A program made the position numbers and the translations under genes. Below, piece by piece: positions 7,481-8,146 of a stretch of 8,146 nucleotides of DNA. The notes under the pieces were generated by a model. It ran no database searches. It saw only the letters and a program-made list of their open reading frames with translations, and was not told the origin of the DNA. The stretch spans positions 1 to 8,146 of the forward strand of contig DHXK01000192.1 of NCBI GenBank assembly GCA_002413665.1. Reading direction: 5' to 3'. Source of the DNA: Legionellales bacterium UBA5158. Its GTDB lineage: Bacteria > Pseudomonadota > Gammaproteobacteria > DSM-16500. How positions within the stretch are numbered: the first letter of the stretch is position 1; every line of letters starts with the position of its first letter.

Positions 7481-8146
7481 TTTGGACATTTGAAATGGGA
7501 CGTATTAAGCATATACACTTTATCGGGATTGGCGGTGTGGGTATGGGTGGTATCGCTGAAGTGCTAATAAGCGAAGGATACAAAGTATCCGGATCGGATC
7601 TTGCAGATAATGTACTGATTAAACGCCTTGCTTCCTTGGGTGCAGAAATTTTCATAGGACATGACGCTCAGCATGTTCAACATGCTGATGTGGTGGTGCA
7701 ATCATCAGCAATTGAAGCGGATAATGTGGAATTAATAGCCGCAAAAGAAGCTCATATCCCTATTGTAGCAAGAGCGGAAATGTTAGGGGAGTTAATGCGA
7801 TTTCGCTATGGAATTGCAATCGCAGGGACGCATGGTAAGACAACCACTACGAGTTTAGTCACCAGCATCTTAGCTGAAGAAGGATTAGATCCCACCTTTG
7901 TGATTGGTGGGCGCTTGAATAGTGTCGGAACGAATGCGCGACTAGGTGCAGGTCGTTATCTAGTAGCTGAAGCCGATGAAAGTGATGCATCATTCTTATA
8001 TTTGAAGCCTATGGTTTCTATAGTAACGAATATTGATGCAGATCATATGGGAACTTATGAAAATGACTTTTCTAAGTTGCGTCAAACTTTTATTGATTTT
8101 CTTCATCACTTACCTTTTTATGGATTAGCCGTACTATGTGTTGATG
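7477..8146 (+). CDS. murC: UDP-N-acetylmuramate--L-alanine ligase MurC, 3' end cut off by the window
   Basis: MurC is the cytoplasmic ATP-dependent ligase that attaches L-alanine to UDP-MurNAc, the first stem-peptide step. The frame stays open to the window edge, giving 223 complete codons of about 490 expected. Visible motifs are the N-terminal HIHFIGIGGVGMGGIAEVL, SGSD, SSAI and RAEMLGELMR. The ATP loop is GTHGKTTTT (bases 7825-7851, Lys121 from the TTG start), then EADESDASF and NIDADHMGTYE. GTHGKTT with EADESD separates MurC from MurD and MurE; Mpl shares similar motifs, but the position after murG favours MurC. Two starts compete: TTG at 7477, sharing TTGA with the murG stop, and ATG at 7495. 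A full AAGGAGG at 7463-7469 lies exactly 7 bases before the TTG and 25 bases before the ATG, so I chose the TTG. Confidence 0.95.
   Translation, partial: MIWTFEMGRIKHIHFIGIGGVGMGGIAEVLISEGYKVSGSDLADNVLIKRLASLGAEIFIGHDAQHVQHADVVVQSSAIEADNVELIAAKEAHIPIVARAEMLGELMRFRYGIAIAGTHGKTTTTSLVTSILAEEGLDPTFVIGGRLNSVGTNARLGAGRYLVAEADESDASFLYLKPMVSIVTNIDADHMGTYENDFSKLRQTFIDFLHHLPFYGLAVLCVD

Noticed and set aside
7443..7655. A 70-codon - strand reading frame across the murG-murC junction
   Set aside because: It is antisense to both genes; its Pro/Ile-rich repeats mirror the glycine-rich N-terminal loop of MurC on the other strand.
8041..8050. GATCATATGG occurs both here in murC and at about 4438 in murD, suggesting a repeat
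   Set aside because: Both copies encode the Asp-His-Met of the conserved Mur ligase DHM segment, so shared protein ancestry explains the match.

Overview
This window is a stretch of the conserved division and cell wall (dcw) cluster of a Gram-negative bacterium. Seven genes all lie on the + strand: ftsI (5' end cut off), murE, mraY, murD, ftsW, murG and murC (3' end cut off). Every call rests on family motifs that can be read in the translations. The proteins are close in length and residue numbering to their E. coli counterparts. For example, MraY is 360 aa with Asp115, Asp116 and Asp267 at the same positions, and MurE has its probable carbamylated lysine at 224. Gene order and protein style point to a gammaproteobacterium. 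The low GC content (roughly 40% by eye, about 30% in part of murE) suggests a host-associated or Legionellales-like lineage (Legionella, Coxiella, Rickettsiella and relatives), but that placement is inference.

Layout: 1-1280 is the C-terminal part of the septal transpeptidase FtsI/PBP3. After a 28-base gap comes murE (1309-2799), then mraY (2793-3875), murD (3883-5226), ftsW (5223-6401), murG (6401-7480) and the start of murC (7477 to the edge). The window is almost entirely coding, with no gene-free stretch over 28 bases. No rRNA, tRNA, mobile element, CRISPR array or terminator was seen. From murE onward the genes touch or overlap by 7, 4, 1 and 4 bases, with 7 bases between mraY and murD, so the segment is almost certainly one transcription unit with translational coupling.

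The genes work together in peptidoglycan assembly. MurC, MurD and MurE are cytoplasmic ligases that successively add L-Ala, D-Glu and (from the DNPR motif) meso-diaminopimelate to UDP-MurNAc. MraY moves the finished muropeptide to undecaprenyl phosphate to give lipid I, and MurG adds GlcNAc to give lipid II. FtsW polymerises lipid II at the septum and FtsI crosslinks the product.

The main anomaly is an absence. murF, the D-Ala-D-Ala ligase gene that sits between murE and mraY in the classical order, is missing here; murE and mraY overlap directly. Smaller points are a well-supported TTG start for murC that overlaps the murG stop, a three-codon reading frame bridging mraY and murD, and an AT-rich block inside murE. 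I found no sign of a new biological system; this is a housekeeping region.
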